Notes: a model not told the origin generated them from the letters alone. Positions 1 to 7,753 are shown, counted from the first letter of the stretch. The stretch: 64,000 nt of DNA from Thermus sp. LT1-2-5 (GCF_040363165.1 NZ_BSRG01000003.1:124001-188000), one strand, 5' to 3'. Numbers and translations: made by a program.

Positions 1-386
1 TCTTCCGTGGCGTTGGTGAGCCGGACCCGCCAAGCGCCCTCCCGGTACCCCACCTCCACCCGGGTACCGTCCGCCACCGGGTCAAAAAAGGCCCCTGGGG
101 CGCGGGGCACGAAGGCCCTGGGGGGCTTTCCCGCCTCCCCGGGGAAGACGAGCTCTACGCTCCGCCCCGGGCCCAACCCCCCCCAGAAGGGGCTATCCCC
201 GAGCCGCGCCGCCTTGGCCCAGTTTTGCGGCTTCATCCGTTCCGGCACCCAGATGGGCTTGGCCTGCAGGGCCTCCTGGGGGCTTTTGAGGCTGGTGGCC
301 AGCATCCAGTAGAAGGGGAAGGCCATCCCCAACCCCCCAGCCAGGAGGAGGAGGTGGACCAGGAGGGAAAAGGCCCTAGATCTCAT
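1..386 (-). CDS. Sugar ABC transporter permease, MalG-like (partial)
   Basis: This is the inner-membrane permease partner of the MalF-like gene just upstream; together they would form the channel of a carbohydrate importer. The ATG at 386 lies inside the last codons of the malF-like gene, so the two overlap by 11 nt. Only the first 128 residues are visible. They start with a short basic end and one membrane segment, followed by a typical MalG phrase (FPFYWMLATSLKSP). After a WVPERMKPQNW segment the chain continues into a long hydrophilic stretch rich in Gly, Val and Arg. Ordinary MalG proteins run into the second membrane helix here, so this looks like an inserted extracytoplasmic domain. The substrate cannot be told from this fragment. 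Confidence 0.8.
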   Translation of the reverse strand, partial: MRSRAFSLLVHLLLLAGGLGMAFPFYWMLATSLKSPQEALQAKPIWVPERMKPQNWAKAARLGDSPFWGGLGPGRSVELVFPGEAGKPPRAFVPRAPGAFFDPVADGTRVEVGYREGAWRVRLTNATE

Positions 387-1569
387 AGTTCACCCGCCGC
401 TCTAAAACCCGCCGCTGCACCAGGGTGAGGACCAGGATGAGCAGGAAGGTCACCATGGCGATGGCGCTAGCGTAGGAGAAATCGGAGTCGCGGAAGCCCT
501 TGTTGTAGAGGTAGAAGGCCAGGGTCAAGGTGTCCTGCAACACCCCGCCCGTGGGGGTCAGAACGTAGACCTGGGTGAAGACCTGGAAGGCCCCGATCAC
601 CCCCAGGGTGAAGAGGAAGAAGGTGGTGGGGGAAAGGAGGGGCCAGGTGATGAGGCGGTGTTGCTGGAAAAAGTTGGCCCCGTCCAGCTCCGCCGCCTCG
701 TAGTACTCCTTGGGGATGGCCTGAAGCCCCGCCAAAAGGATCACCACCTGGTACCCCAGGAAGTGCCAGACGCTCATGGCCATCACCGCCACGAAGGCCA
801 GGCTCGGCCCCGCCCAAAAACCCTGGGGCTCGAGGCCCAAGGGCTTAAGGAGAAGGGCGAAGACCCCGGTGGGGGTGTTGAGCCAGTCCAGGCCCGGGGT
901 GCCAAGGAGCCAGTTCAGAAAGCCAAACTCGGGGTGGTAGATCCAGCGCCACACCGCCGCCGCCGCGGTGAGGGCGGTGATGTAGGGGAGGAAGTAAAGG
1001 GTGCGGTAAAACCCCTGGAAGGCCACCCCCGTGTTCAGGAGGATGGCGATGGCGGTGGCCAAAAGAAGCCCCGTGGGCACGGTGAAGAGCACGTACCAGA
1101 AGGTGTTGCCCAGGGCCCGCCAAAAAAGGGGGTCCTTGAGGAGGATCTGGTAGTTCTCAAGCCCGGCGAAGGCCGCCGGGCGCAGGAAGTTCACCTTCTC
1201 AAAGAGGCTTAAGTAGAAGGCGTAAAAGGTGGGAAAGACCTGCCAAACCAAAAGAAGCGCCAAGGCGGGCCAGACCAAGGCCCACCCGTAAAAGGCGGCC
1301 TGCTCTTTCTCCCCCATGCGCCGGCCAAAGAGAAGGGCGAAGGCCAGGGGGGCGAGGACGGGCGCAAGGGGAAACCAAGGGGCGAGAAGCCCAAAAAGCA
1401 AAAGCGCATGGCGCAGGCCAAAGCGGAGGCCATAAAGGGCCAAGGCGCCGTAGGCGAGAAGGCCCAGGGAAACCACAAAGCCGGGCGCAAAGCGAAGCCT
1501 TTCCGCCAGCACCGCCAAGGCCAAAAGGGCCCCCAAGGAAAGGAGAAGGTATAACGGGTACCCCCGCAT
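376..1569 (-). CDS. Sugar ABC transporter permease, MalF-like
   Basis: Integral membrane subunit of a binding-protein-dependent sugar importer, 397 aa. The N-terminal third has several hydrophobic helices (MRGYPLYLLLSLGALLALAV at the start) and precedes the usual MalF core. The conserved cytoplasmic EAA loop that docks the ATPase is present at about residue 291 (EAAELDGA). I chose the ATG at 1569 because a TATACT -10 box ends 10 nt upstream and the reading frame further upstream lies antisense to tsaB. The malG-like gene follows and overlaps it. No binding protein or ATPase gene is visible on this side of the window. Family assignment is firm; substrate (maltose, trehalose or another sugar) is unknown. 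Confidence 0.88.
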   Translation of the reverse strand: MRGYPLYLLLSLGALLALAVLAERLRFAPGFVVSLGLLAYGALALYGLRFGLRHALLLFGLLAPWFPLAPVLAPLAFALLFGRRMGEKEQAAFYGWALVWPALALLLVWQVFPTFYAFYLSLFEKVNFLRPAAFAGLENYQILLKDPLFWRALGNTFWYVLFTVPTGLLLATAIAILLNTGVAFQGFYRTLYFLPYITALTAAAAVWRWIYHPEFGFLNWLLGTPGLDWLNTPTGVFALLLKPLGLEPQGFWAGPSLAFVAVMAMSVWHFLGYQVVILLAGLQAIPKEYYEAAELDGANFFQQHRLITWPLLSPTTFFLFTLGVIGAFQVFTQVYVLTPTGGVLQDTLTLAFYLYNKGFRDSDFSYASAIAMVTFLLILVLTLVQRRVLERRVNYEI

Positions 1570-1579
1570 CCCGTGCCGG

Positions 1580-1587
1580 AGTATACC
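1580..1587. promoter_or_regulatory. Overlapping divergent -10 boxes (malF-like / tsaB)
   Basis: The sequence AGTATACC reads as TATACT on the minus strand (1585 to 1580, 10 nt before the malF-like ATG) and as TATACC on the plus strand (1582-1587, 21 nt before the tsaB GTG). The two -10 elements therefore share four base pairs. No good -35 box is visible for either. This is a sequence-based call without transcript data. Confidence 0.5.
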
Positions 1588-1608
1588 AACCCCCTTAGGA
1601 TGGAAGGC

Positions 1609-2148
1609 GTGTGGACCCTGACCCTGGACACCGCCACCCCCTATTTGGCCCTGGGCGTCTTCCAGGGCGAGGAGGGGGTGGGCCGGGTGGTGCGCCTGGG
1701 AAGGCGGCATGAGGAAGCGCTTTTCCCGCTCTTAGACGAGGTCCTGGCCGAGGTGAGGGCGAGGCGGGAGGACATCGGCGCCCTGGTCCTGGGCACGGGC
1801 CCAGGCTCCTACACGGGCCTCCGCATCGCCTTGGCCGCGGGGCTCGGGGTGGCCCTGGCCCAAGGGGCTAAGGTCTACGGGGTAAGCTCCCTCCTGGCCG
1901 CCTGCTGGCCCTTTTTGGCGGAGGGTGGGCCTCCCCTCACCCCCCTCTTCACCGCCAGGAACCGCCTCTACTACGGGGCCACCTACGCCAAGCGGGAAGG
2001 CAGGCCCCTGGTGCTAACCCCCCCCAGGAAGCTCACGGCGGAGGAGCTTCCCCAAACGGGCCTTCTCCTGGACCCTCCCCCGGACCCCTGGGCCCTTTAT
2101 GCCCTCAAGCCCTTCGCCCAGGAAGGGGTGGAGCCCCTCTACCTCTAA
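1609..2148 (+). CDS. tsaB: tRNA threonylcarbamoyladenosine biosynthesis protein TsaB
   Basis: Non-catalytic partner of TsaD in making t6A37 on ANN-decoding tRNAs. The product has the ASKHA-fold start WTLTLDTATPYLALG and the signature GTGPGSYTGLRIALA. I chose GTG at 1609 because MWTLTLDTAT then aligns residue for residue with the usual MRILAIDTAT start of the family, and AGGA lies 8 nt upstream. An in-frame ATG at 1600 is the alternative. At 179 aa it is shorter than the E. coli protein (231 aa), losing mainly C-terminal sequence. It is divergent from the malF-like gene, and its stop codon overlaps that of the convergent flavoprotein gene. Confidence 0.87.
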   Translation: MWTLTLDTATPYLALGVFQGEEGVGRVVRLGRRHEEALFPLLDEVLAEVRARREDIGALVLGTGPGSYTGLRIALAAGLGVALAQGAKVYGVSSLLAACWPFLAEGGPPLTPLFTARNRLYYGATYAKREGRPLVLTPPRKLTAEELPQTGLLLDPPPDPWALYALKPFAQEGVEPLYL

Positions 2149-2798
2149 TCCGCCACCACCCCCGGCAGGCGGGGAACCCGGTAGACGTAGCTGGGAAGGG
2201 GCTCTTGGAACGGGGTTCCCCGGAGCCTTTCGGCCATGAGGACCAGGTTCTCCCCGGCGATGCGGGCGTCTTCCACCAGCTCCCGGTTTTCCTTGAAGGT
2301 GCGAAGCCCCCGCCGATGGGCATACACCAGGCCCAAGGGGGCGAGGACGAAGCCCATGTAGGAAAGGGGCAAAAGCATCTGGCTCAAGGCCTGGCTCGCC
2401 CCCTCCTCCTCGGCCACGGCCAAGAGGGCCATGGGCTTGCCCAGGTTCAAAAGCCCCTGGTTCTCCATGGAGGTCATCCGCTCCAAGAGGGCTTTCATCC
2501 GGGCGGAAACGCTAAACCAGTACACGGGGGTGGCGAAGACCACGGCGTCGGCGTTCAGGATCCGCTCCGCCACCTTGCCAAACCCGTCCCAGGGCCCCTG
2601 CACGCAGGTTTCGGGGCCGCAGGAGGAAGGGTCTTGGGAGTAGTTCCCCACGCACAAGGGAAAGGGGTGCTTCACCAAATCCAGGCGCTCCGTGAGTGCT
2701 CCCTTGCGCCTGGCCGCCTCCAAAACCTCGTCTAGAAGCTCCGCCGTAAACCCGTCCGTCCGTGCCGATGCGTTGACGCCGAGCACGCGTAAACTCAT
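2145..2798 (-). CDS. Flavodoxin-fold NAD(P)H-dependent oxidoreductase
   Basis: A 217-aa protein of the FMN-reductase/flavodoxin family. The N-terminus LRVLGVNASARTDGFTAELL is the first beta strand and phosphate-binding loop for FMN, and ATPVYWFSVSARMKALLERM is the typical second FMN loop. Three cysteines between these (LCVGNYS, SSCGPETC) resemble the region that holds a cluster in iron-sulfur flavoproteins, but the spacing is not the standard one and I would not claim a cluster. The ATG at 2798 has GGTGA 5-6 nt upstream and a TATACT -10 further up. The electron partner and substrate are unknown. Confidence 0.75.
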   Translation of the reverse strand: MSLRVLGVNASARTDGFTAELLDEVLEAARRKGALTERLDLVKHPFPLCVGNYSQDPSSCGPETCVQGPWDGFGKVAERILNADAVVFATPVYWFSVSARMKALLERMTSMENQGLLNLGKPMALLAVAEEEGASQALSQMLLPLSYMGFVLAPLGLVYAHRRGLRTFKENRELVEDARIAGENLVLMAERLRGTPFQEPLPSYVYRVPRLPGVVAD

Positions 2799-2827
2799 AA
2801 ATATCACCCAGGCACTAAACCTCTTTT

Positions 2828-2833
2828 AGTATA
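2828..2833 (-). promoter_or_regulatory. -10 box for the flavoprotein gene
   Basis: On the minus strand the sequence reads TATACT, 29 nt before the ATG at 2798. It is followed by a short leader carrying a GGTGA ribosome binding site. No convincing -35 element is present. Confidence 0.45.
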
Positions 2834-2843
2834 GCAGACGCAT

Positions 2844-3830
2844 TTAAGGGCGGAAGGCCCCCGCCACAAACTCCCCCATCCCCCGGGCCCGCACGGGGTA
2901 GCCCTTTAGCCTGCCCTCCCCCGCCACGGGGCCTTCCCAGTAGGCCACCCGGGTGGTGCGGGAGAGGATCTCCCCCTCCCGGAAAAAGGGGCGCAGGGTG
3001 AGGTCCAGGGCCGGCCCCTCTAGGCGCCAAGAAAGGGTGTAGACCCGGCCCGAGGGGCTCCGCCAGGCCTCCAGGGGCAGGAAGGCCAGGTCCACCGCCT
3101 CCACCCGCCCCAAGGGGTCCACCCGGCTTCCCAGGACCTGCACCACCCGGCCCCGGGCGTCTTTCACCTGGTAGGCCATGAGCTCGGAGCCGTCGGAGAG
3201 GTGGAGGCCGAACCAGTCCCAGGTAGCCTCTAGGCCGGAAAGCTGCTCCCCCCATTGGTGGTCCAGCCAGGCCTCCCCGGCCACCTCCTCCCCCAAGACC
3301 CTCCCCCAAGCCCGGGCCCGGGTGTAGGACTGGTAGTACATCCGCCCCGTCTCCTCCGTGCCCGAGTAGCCCGGGGGGTGGACCACGGGGGGCTTTTCCG
3401 GGAGGAGGAAAAGGGCCAAGGGGCCCGTCTGGAGGGCAAAACCTTCCCCTTCCCGCTCAAAGCGCCAATCCCCCACCCAAAGCCGCGGCCCCGGCTCCGC
3501 CCGGCCCCGGGAGGAGAGGAGGTCCTGATCCGCCACCTCCAGAAACCGCCTTTCCCCCGTGCCCAGGTGGGTGAGGGCCAGGTGGGCGGCGTGGAAGGGG
3601 CCGAAAAGGCTTCCCGGCAGGCCCAGGATGCGGTAGGCAGGCGGGGGGTAGGCCTTGAAAAAGGCGAAGTGGAAGGCGTAGGGCCCGGCGAAGCCCGAGG
3701 CGTACCACCACTCCAAGGGAGCCGGCTTGGGGTCCCAGTCCCCGGGGTCGGGAAGCCGTCCGGGGTCCACCCCCAAGAGGGCGGGGGCGCAGGCAGAAAG
3801 GAGGAGAGCGAGAAGGAAGAACCGCTTCAT
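2844..3830 (-). CDS. AttH/CrtC-like lipocalin-domain lipoprotein
   Basis: A 328-aa exported protein. The start MKRFFLLALLLSAC is a lipoprotein signal peptide with a lipobox ending at Cys14, so the mature protein is probably membrane-anchored. The body has hallmarks of the AttH/carotenoid 1,2-hydratase (CrtC) superfamily of tandem lipocalin-like domains: LEWWYASGF near the N-terminus, then DHQWG and WDWFGLHLSDGSELMAYQV in the middle. Start chosen from GGGAGG 8-13 nt upstream and the signal peptide; the open frame further upstream runs antisense to tatD. Members of this family act on carotenoids or other terpenoids, and Thermus makes carotenoids, but no other carotenoid gene is nearby, so the substrate is open. 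A TATCCT at 3847-3852 is a possible -10. Confidence 0.7.
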   Translation of the reverse strand: MKRFFLLALLLSACAPALLGVDPGRLPDPGDWDPKPAPLEWWYASGFAGPYAFHFAFFKAYPPPAYRILGLPGSLFGPFHAAHLALTHLGTGERRFLEVADQDLLSSRGRAEPGPRLWVGDWRFEREGEGFALQTGPLALFLLPEKPPVVHPPGYSGTEETGRMYYQSYTRARAWGRVLGEEVAGEAWLDHQWGEQLSGLEATWDWFGLHLSDGSELMAYQVKDARGRVVQVLGSRVDPLGRVEAVDLAFLPLEAWRSPSGRVYTLSWRLEGPALDLTLRPFFREGEILSRTTRVAYWEGPVAGEGRLKGYPVRARGMGEFVAGAFRP

Positions 3831-3902
3831 AGGTGGCCTCCCTTTCAGGATACAAGGGGAGGTACAAGGCCCCCGTGGCCCAGCCGACAAAGCCCCTCGG
3901 GC

Positions 3903-3908
3903 TAAGCT
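3903..3908 (+). promoter_or_regulatory. -10 box for leaderless tatD
   Basis: TAAGCT lies exactly 7 nt before the tatD ATG, with no ribosome binding site in between. This spacing predicts a transcript starting at the A of the start codon. Confidence 0.4.
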
Positions 3909-3915
3909 AGTCCCC

Positions 3916-4668
3916 ATGACGGACACCCACGCCCACCTGGACTTTCTGGAACCCGAGGAGCTGGAGGAGGCCAAGGCCCACCTGGGCGAACTCAAGGCGG
4001 TCCTCACCCTGGGGGTGGACCCAAGCCGCTGGGAGAGGACCCTGGCCCTAGCCCAAGGCAACGTGTACGCCGCCCTCGGCCTCCATCCCACCAGCGCCCA
4101 CCTCCTCTCCCCCGAGGTGGAGGAGGCGTTGCGCCACTACGCCCGCCACGGGCGGGTCAGGGCCATCGGGGAAACCGGCTTGGACTACTACTGGACCCCG
4201 GAGACCAAGGCCGCCCAGCACAAGGCCCTGGACTTCCAGGCGGCCTTGGCGGAGGAGCGGGGACTCCCCTTGGTCCTCCACGTGCGGAGCAAGGACGCAA
4301 GCGCCGAGGAGGACCTCGCCGCCTGGCTCCTCCTCCACCGCCCCAAGCGGGCCGTGCTCCACGCCTTCGGGGGGCACCCCGCCTTGGAGTGGGCGGGCCT
4401 CGAGGTGGGGGCCTACTTCAGCTTTGCCGGCCCCCTCACCTACAGGAAAAACGAGGCCCTCCGGGAGGTGGCGAAACGCCTCCCCGAGGACCGCCTCCTG
4501 GTGGAAACCGACACCCCCTTCCTCCCCCCCGAACCCCACCGGGGCAAGCGCAACCGCCCCCACTATGTGCGCTTCACCCTGGCCAAGCTAGCGGAGGTGC
4601 GGGGGCTAACCTTGGCCGAGGCGGAGGCCCTCACGGACCAAAACGCCCAGGTATGCTTTGGGTGGTGA
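3916..4668 (+). CDS. tatD: TatD-family metal-dependent DNase
   Basis: A 250-aa TIM-barrel hydrolase of the amidohydrolase superfamily. Metal ligands are visible in order: THAHLDF at residues 3-9, the Glu of IGETGLDYY, the His of LVLHVRSKD, the His of VLHAFGG, and the Asp of LVETDTPFL. Family members have 3'-5' exonuclease or D-Tyr-tRNA deacylase-like activity in the cytoplasm. It is probably leaderless from the -10 at 3903. Its TGA overlaps the ATG of the next gene by one base (TGATG), so the two are translationally coupled. Confidence 0.9.
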   Translation: MTDTHAHLDFLEPEELEEAKAHLGELKAVLTLGVDPSRWERTLALAQGNVYAALGLHPTSAHLLSPEVEEALRHYARHGRVRAIGETGLDYYWTPETKAAQHKALDFQAALAEERGLPLVLHVRSKDASAEEDLAAWLLLHRPKRAVLHAFGGHPALEWAGLEVGAYFSFAGPLTYRKNEALREVAKRLPEDRLLVETDTPFLPPEPHRGKRNRPHYVRFTLAKLAEVRGLTLAEAEALTDQNAQVCFGW

Positions 4669-5969
4669 TGCGAAGGCTCCTCTTTACCCTAATCTTTCTC
4701 CTCCTCGCCGCCCTGGCGGCGCCCCGGCTGGTGGTGGAGCCCGAGGACGGGGTGGCGCCCCTCTTGGACCTCATCCGCGCCGCCAAGACGGAGATCCTGG
4801 TCAAGGCCTACCTCTGGACCCCAAGCCGCATGGACGTGGTGGAGGCGTTGGGGGAGGCGGTGGCCCGGGGGGTCAAGGTGCGGGTCCTCCTGGAGCGGGA
4901 GCCCTCGGGCGGACGGGCGGACCTCACGGTCTACCAGGCCCTGAAGGAACGGGGGGTGGAGGTGCGCCTCACCACCCCCTTCCGCTTCGTCTTCGTCCAC
5001 GAGAAGAGCCTGGTGGTGGACCGCAAGTGGGCCTGGGTGGGGACCATGAACTTCACGGGAAGCTCCTTTGGGGCCAACCGGGAGTACGCCCTCATCCTGG
5101 ACGACCCCAAGCAGGTGGCGGAGGTGGCCCGGGTCTTCGAGGCGGACTGGAAGGGGGAGCGCCTGGACCTCTCCCGGTCCCTCCTCGTCTGGGCCCCAAG
5201 CCGCGTCTTGGGCGGGGTCAAGGAGGGGAACGCCCGCGAGGTCCTCCTTTCCCTCATCCAAGGGGCCAAGCGCGAGCTCTTCCTAGAGCACCAGGCCATG
5301 GCGGACCCGGAGGTGGTGGCCGCCCTGAAAGCGGCCTTGGCCCGGGGGGTCAGGGTGCGCCTGGTGGGAAGCCCCGCCGAGCCTGGGGACACCTACTTCC
5401 TGGCGGGGGCAGAGGCCCTCAAGGCGGCAGGGGCCGAGGTGCGCTTCCTCCCCGACCCCTACGTCCACGCCAAGGTGCTGGTGCAAGACGGGGAGGTGGC
5501 CCTTTTGGGAAGCCTCAACCTGAGCGCCAACTCCCTAAACGCCAACCGCGAGCTCGCCGTGCGCCTTTCCCGCAAGGAGGCCCCGGAGGCCTTCGCCCGC
5601 CTCCTGGCGGTGATGGAAAAGGACTTCCAAGCGGGGCTAAAGGAAAACCCCTTCGCCCTGCCCGAGGTGGAAGGGACCATCCCCTGGCAGGAAGCCCCCC
5701 GGTATTTCGGCCGGGTGGCCCGGGTGGAAGGGGTGATCCAGCGGGTGGAGGACCGGGGCACCGTGGCCTTCCTCCACTTCGGCACGGGGGAAAGCGACCT
5801 GCGCCTGGCGGTCTTCCCGCGCAGCTATGGCCTTTTCCAACAGCCCTTCCCCCAAAGCTATCTGGGCAAGAAGGTGCGGGCCAAAGGGCGCATCGTCCTC
5901 TACGCTGGCTACTACGAGATTGTCTTGGAAGGCCCCGAGGCCCTCGAGGTCCTGGATGGAAGCCCTTAA
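4668..5969 (+). CDS. Secreted phospholipase D-family nuclease/lipase with C-terminal OB-like domain
   Basis: A 433-aa protein with a signal peptide (MRRLLFTLIFLLLAALA) and two PLD-superfamily HKD motifs, His111-Lys113-Asp118 (HEKSLVVD) and His267-Lys269-Asp274 (HAKVLVQD). Each is followed by the usual GxxN segment (VGTMNFTGSSFGANRE, LGSLNLSANSLNANRE). The two motifs would form one active site. From about residue 350 the chain continues into a beta-rich stretch (GRVARVEGVIQRVED ... KVRAKGRIVLYAGYYEIVL) that looks like an OB fold. That combination suggests an exported nuclease rather than a lipase, but this is inference. It is coupled to tatD upstream and overlaps the next small gene by 14 nt. 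Confidence 0.8.
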   Translation: MRRLLFTLIFLLLAALAAPRLVVEPEDGVAPLLDLIRAAKTEILVKAYLWTPSRMDVVEALGEAVARGVKVRVLLEREPSGGRADLTVYQALKERGVEVRLTTPFRFVFVHEKSLVVDRKWAWVGTMNFTGSSFGANREYALILDDPKQVAEVARVFEADWKGERLDLSRSLLVWAPSRVLGGVKEGNAREVLLSLIQGAKRELFLEHQAMADPEVVAALKAALARGVRVRLVGSPAEPGDTYFLAGAEALKAAGAEVRFLPDPYVHAKVLVQDGEVALLGSLNLSANSLNANRELAVRLSRKEAPEAFARLLAVMEKDFQAGLKENPFALPEVEGTIPWQEAPRYFGRVARVEGVIQRVEDRGTVAFLHFGTGESDLRLAVFPRSYGLFQQPFPQSYLGKKVRAKGRIVLYAGYYEIVLEGPEALEVLDGSP

Positions 5970-6255
5970 GGCCTTGGGCTACGAGGTGAGCCCCATCGAA
6001 GGGGGGTGGTATGGGGAAAAGCGCTGGGGCGGCGTGGTCTACCAGGTATTCTACGGGGAAGGGGGGGACCTTAGGCTTCGCCGGCGCCGCTTTCTCCGGG
6101 AGGAAGCCGGCCCCAAGACCCTGGCCGGGGTGGCGGGGGAGTGGGTGGCCCGCCTAGAGGTGGAGGAAAACTTCTTCGCCGTGGCGGAGCCCGAGGCGCT
6201 TCCCGAGCTGGTGGTGGCCTTCGAGCGGCTTGACCTCCCCCAGGAAAGCCCCTAA
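5956..6255 (+). CDS. Hypothetical 99-aa protein
   Basis: A small acidic soluble protein beginning MEALKALGYEVSPIEGGWYG. Its ATG lies inside the last codons of the PLD-family gene (14-nt overlap), so it is the third gene of a tatD-PLD operon. The sequence alternates short beta-like segments (GVVYQVFYGEG, LRLRRRRFL) and ends with VVAFERLDLPQESP. There is no signal peptide, membrane segment or motif I recognise. Codon use matches its neighbours, which supports a real gene. Confidence 0.6.
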   Translation: MEALKALGYEVSPIEGGWYGEKRWGGVVYQVFYGEGGDLRLRRRRFLREEAGPKTLAGVAGEWVARLEVEENFFAVAEPEALPELVVAFERLDLPQESP

Positions 6256-6367
6256 ACTTAGGCGCAACATGCGCCGGCGCTTGCTTAACAACAGCTAGCT
6301 GGGGGGCGGCGCACCCGACCCCCCCGGTCCCCATGGCCGGGGGGGTTAGCGCTATAGGGAGGGAAGG
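6256..6367 (+). terminator. Intergenic hairpins between the tatD operon and aspS
   Basis: The gap holds two inverted repeats. The first pairs GGCGC (6261-6265) with GCGCC (6271-6275). The second, stronger one pairs CCCCCCCGG (6319-6327) with CCGGGGGGG (6337-6345) over 9 bp with a 9-nt loop. Only TT follows, so if it terminates it does so without a proper T-tract. Downstream, TATAGG (6353-6358) and a GGGAGGGA ribosome binding site precede the aspS ATG. I saw no T-box. Confidence 0.45.
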
Positions 6368-7636
6368 ATGCGCGTACTGGTGAAGGACCTAAAGGAGCAC
6401 GTGGGCAAAGAGGTGGAGCTTCTAGGCTTTCTCCACTGGCGCCGGGACCTGGGGAAGGTGCAGTTCCTCCTCCTGCGGGACCGAAGCGGGGTAGTGCAGG
6501 TGGTCACGGGGGGCAGGAAGCTTCCCCTACCCGAGTCCTCCCTCCGGGTGCGGGGGGTGGTGGTGGTAAGCCCCAAGGCCCCGGGGGGCCTCGAGGTCCA
6601 GGCCCGGGACCTGGAGGTCCTCTCCCCCGCCCTGGAACCCACCCCGGTGGAGATCCCCAAGGAGGAGTGGCGGGCCCACCCCGACACCCTCCTGGAATAC
6701 CGTTACGTGACCCTAAGGGGGGAAAAGGCCCGCGCCCCCCTTAAGGTCCAAGCCGCCTTGGTGCGGGGCTTCCGCCGCTACTTGGACCGGCAGGACTTCA
6801 CGGAGATCTTCACCCCCAAGGTGGTGCGGGCCGGGGCGGAAGGGGGCTCGGGGCTTTTCGGCGTGGACTACTTTGAACACCGGGCCTACCTGGCCCAGTC
6901 GCCCCAGCTCTACAAGCAGATCATGGTGGGGGTGTTCGAGCGGGTCTACGAGGTAGCCCCGGTGTGGCGCATGGAGGAGCACAACACCAGCCGCCACCTG
7001 AACGAGTACCTCTCCCTGGACGTGGAGATGGGCTTCCTCAGGGGGGAAGAAGACCTCATGCGCCTGGAGGAGGAGCTCCTTCAGGAAATGTTGGAGGAGG
7101 CCCTCACCAGCGCGGGGAACGAGATCCGGCTCCTCGAGGCCGAGTGGCCCTCCATCCCCAAGGACATCCCCCGCCTAACCCTGGCGGAGGCCCGCCGCCT
7201 CCTCAAGGAGGAGCTCGGCTACCCCGCCGGGCAGGACCTCTCCGAGGAGGCGGAGCGCCTTTTGGGCCAGTACGCCAAGGAGCGCTGGGGTACGGACTGG
7301 CTCTTCCTCACCCGCTACCCCAAGGCGGTGCGCCCCTTCTACACCTACCCCGAGCCCGACGGCACCACCCGGAGCTTTGACCTCCTCTTCCGCGGCCTGG
7401 AGATCACCTCGGGAGGCCAGCGCATCCACCGCTACGAGGAGCTTTTGCGAAGCCTAGAGGAAAAGGGCATGGACCCCGAGGGCTTCAAGGGGTACCTGGA
7501 GGTCTTCAAGTACGGCATGCCCCCCCATGGGGGCTTCGCCATCGGGGCGGAAAGGCTCACGCAAAAGCTCCTGGGCCTGCCCAACGTGCGCTACGCCCGG
7601 GCCTTTCCCCGAGACCGCCATCGGCTTACCCCCTAG
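6368..7636 (+). CDS. aspS: Archaeal-type (probably non-discriminating) aspartyl-tRNA synthetase
   Basis: A 422-aa class IIb synthetase: N-terminal OB anticodon-binding domain, then a catalytic core with motif 2 (FERVYEVAPVWRMEEHNTSRH) and motif 3 (GGFAIGAERLTQKLLGL). The size and the lack of the bacterial GAD insertion match the second, archaeal-type AspRS of Thermus rather than the ordinary bacterial enzyme. In the OB domain the residue preceding RRDLGK (FLHWRRDLGK) is His-Trp, and a Pro occurs in SPKAPGG. Archaeal enzymes that also charge tRNA-Asn have His and Pro at these specificity positions. In such organisms GatCAB then converts Asp-tRNA-Asn to Asn-tRNA-Asn. A GGGAGGGAAGG ribosome binding site supports the start. 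Confidence 0.85.
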   Translation: MRVLVKDLKEHVGKEVELLGFLHWRRDLGKVQFLLLRDRSGVVQVVTGGRKLPLPESSLRVRGVVVVSPKAPGGLEVQARDLEVLSPALEPTPVEIPKEEWRAHPDTLLEYRYVTLRGEKARAPLKVQAALVRGFRRYLDRQDFTEIFTPKVVRAGAEGGSGLFGVDYFEHRAYLAQSPQLYKQIMVGVFERVYEVAPVWRMEEHNTSRHLNEYLSLDVEMGFLRGEEDLMRLEEELLQEMLEEALTSAGNEIRLLEAEWPSIPKDIPRLTLAEARRLLKEELGYPAGQDLSEEAERLLGQYAKERWGTDWLFLTRYPKAVRPFYTYPEPDGTTRSFDLLFRGLEITSGGQRIHRYEELLRSLEEKGMDPEGFKGYLEVFKYGMPPHGGFAIGAERLTQKLLGLPNVRYARAFPRDRHRLTP

Positions 7637-7650
7637 TTCAAAAACACATG

Positions 7651-7677
7651 TTGACGGAAAAGGGGGTTTCATATAAG
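7651..7677 (+). promoter_or_regulatory. Promoter of rpoBC
   Basis: TTGACG (7651-7656) and TATAAG (7672-7677) are separated by 15 nt, slightly short of the ideal. They lie between aspS and rpoB and would start a leader of about 120 nt. Confidence 0.6.
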
Positions 7678-7729
7678 GTAAAGTTTGTGCTCTTTGGTCG
7701 GGCCAAGGGAGCACGGTAAGAGCCAGCCA

Positions 7730-7753
7730 CCGCAAGGGACCTACCCCTTGCGG
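7730..7753 (+). promoter_or_regulatory. Strong hairpin in the rpoBC leader
   Basis: CCGCAAGGG (7730-7738) pairs perfectly with CCCTTGCGG (7745-7753) around a 6-nt loop. No T-run follows, so it does not look like an intrinsic terminator. It lies 50 nt upstream of the rpoB start in the middle of the untranslated leader. Confidence 0.5.

Noticed and set aside
3847..3867. TTGTAC and TATCCT on the minus strand as a full promoter for the AttH/CrtC-like gene
   Set aside because: The two boxes are only 9 nt apart, too close for a sigma-70-type promoter; only the -10 remains as a weak candidate.
4658..5989. A 443-codon plus-strand frame overlapping the PLD-family gene
   Set aside because: Its product is almost entirely Gly, Pro and Arg with no motif; the PLD frame has both HKD motifs and a signal peptide.
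6256..6367. A possible T-box or other tRNA-sensing leader before the synthetase gene
   Set aside because: The hairpins are present, but there is no T-box sequence, specifier loop or antiterminator.
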